Assembly (NCBI GenBank): GCA_016212515.1
Contig: JACRFZ010000071.1
Location: forward strand, 1 to 61,498
Origin: Candidatus Melainabacteria bacterium
Lineage (GTDB): Bacteria > Cyanobacteriota > Vampirovibrionia > Obscuribacterales > Obscuribacteraceae
DNA: 61,498 bases
Reading direction: 5' to 3'
A model generated the notes under the pieces. It saw only the letters and a program-made list of their open reading frames with translations. It searched no databases and was not told the origin of the DNA. Shown one piece after another: positions 60,760 to 61,498 of this stretch (position 1 is the first letter of the stretch; each line of letters opens with the position of its first letter). Made by a program: the position numbers and the translations under genes.

Positions 60760-61498
60760 ATTTCCCGGCGTCCGGCCACTCTCATCATCCGCTCTACATC
60801 AAGATCTTGTGTGGTCGGACGGAAGCCGCCTATCTCTATATCGAGGGCCAGTCCGCCGCTGTAGAAGCTCTTTCTAGGCTGCAGTTGAATTTCCTTGCCG
60901 TCAATAGAGCGAAAGAGTCCGTAGCCGGGCGTGGTTTCATCGGCAGGCGCGTCACTGAAGGGGTCAAAGAGAGTTAGATGTGTGCCCAGGCGCCCCTTCC
61001 CGAGACCCCGGGCCAGGTGTTCGTCGCCGCCGTATTCCGGGATCTCGCACCAGTTGAGGGGAAAGCCGTTCAGAGGCTGTCCGGCGTGCTTGCCGCCGGC
61101 TTGAGTACCCAGGGCTTTGACATCATTTCGGAATATGATTACCGGCGTGACGCCTGTGTGCAACTGGGTGGAGACCATGCATTGTGACTGGGAATGGGAT
61201 GTTACACCAACGGGAAAAGGATCTTTTGCCAGGATGCGCCGGGAGATACTGCCGTCGGTGCCGAATTCGTAAGTGAAGATTTGATTGGCATTGACGCGAA
61301 AAGGTTCTTCTATAAATGAAAGAACGGCATCGATGTTAGGTCTTGTGTGACCATTACGCAGCCAATAGTAGAGATTTTCCGCAAATTGCTGTTCGGCTGT
61401 GCGGGTGAGATCTTTGGGCTTTTCCACCATGCGAGCTTCCGGATCGCTTGGGTAGTCACCGTCTACCACTTCGAAGTCTGTAATTTGACTGTTCTGAA
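60756..61498 (-). CDS. Unknown protein, 5-prime end beyond the window
   Basis: The frame is open to the right edge (reading QNSQITDFEVVDGDYPSD inward), so this is a C-terminal fragment of at least 247 residues. It contains TAEQQFAENLYYWLRNGHTR, VIIFRNDVKALGTQAGG and a C-terminal GGLALDIEIGGFRPTTQDLD. There is no membrane helix. I do not recognise the family. Its stop codon overlaps that of the convergent HAD gene. Confidence 0.6.
   Translation of the reverse strand, partial: QNSQITDFEVVDGDYPSDPEARMVEKPKDLTRTAEQQFAENLYYWLRNGHTRPNIDAVLSFIEEPFRVNANQIFTYEFGTDGSISRRILAKDPFPVGVTSHSQSQCMVSTQLHTGVTPVIIFRNDVKALGTQAGGKHAGQPLNGFPLNWCEIPEYGGDEHLARGLGKGRLGTHLTLFDPFSDAPADETTPGYGLFRSIDGKEIQLQPRKSFYSGGLALDIEIGGFRPTTQDLDVERMMRVAGRREI

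Overview
The window looks like chromosome from a diderm, non-photosynthetic bacterium with moderate GC content. An RND efflux pump with a lipoprotein adaptor, periplasmic-type lipoproteins and many signal peptides point to two membranes. Acetate kinase and a class I [4Fe-4S] fumarase suggest fermentative or facultative metabolism. The abundance of very long TPR proteins, repeated secretion-ATPase-N-terminus-like modules and secreted low-complexity proteins resembles what I would expect of Obscuribacterales (Vampirovibrionia, formerly Melainabacteria). That placement is an inference, because no rRNA or other phylogenetic marker is present. I saw no tRNA, rRNA, CRISPR array, transposase or prophage gene.

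Layout. 0-10 kb: a secreted alpha/beta hydrolase, two tandem degenerate receiver proteins, a large protein with annexin-like repeats fused to two GGDEF domains, a two-helix membrane protein and a three-fold repeated secreted protein. 9.7-9.9 kb is a gene-free stretch rich in perfect palindromes. 10-15 kb: nitroreductase, nucleotidyltransferase, ackA with a coupled SRPBCC gene, and a secreted ankyrin protein. 15-24 kb: RND adaptor and pump, a membrane TPR protein and a YD-repeat-like protein. 24-30 kb: class I fumarase, a double TonB-C/TPR protein and a NarL-type two-component pair. 30-47 kb: a MshEN-like/TPR protein, small secreted proteins, an EF-hand protein, a HAD phosphatase, a giant TPR protein, a trypsin-like protease, a coupled pair of helical proteins, two paralogous secreted TPR proteins and an LRR-like protein. 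47-52 kb: a YhhQ-type transporter, a small protein, a gene broken by two amber codons and a WD40-like protein.

The most interesting unit is at 51.7-55.2 kb. A minus-strand operon encodes a lipoprotein MsrB-MsrA fusion, an ECF sigma factor and a membrane anti-sigma factor with the Cys/His spacing of the redox-sensitive RsrA (ZAS) family. Divergent from it is a secreted protein made of eleven perfect GSCKGKE heptads plus one diverged copy. The divergent region carries two oppositely oriented GGGAATAAA elements. On the plus strand the spacing and -10 (GGGAAT-N18-GTT) match the actinobacterial SigR consensus, and on the minus strand the match is GGGAAT-N18-GTA. I infer an envelope thiol-oxidation regulon whose output includes methionine sulfoxide repair and a cysteine-rich secreted peptide. 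The peptide may be a metal or thiol buffer, or a modified-peptide precursor.

55-61.5 kb: a 45-bp tandem repeat, a putative peptidoglycan hydrolase, a second MshEN-like/TPR paralogue, an unknown soluble protein, a 28-codon ORF leading a HAD hydrolase, and a gene that runs off the right edge. A recurring oddity is tandem repeats at stop codons: they overlap or abut the stop of the GGDEF, ankyrin and fumarase genes, and one lies just past the stop of the membrane TPR gene.
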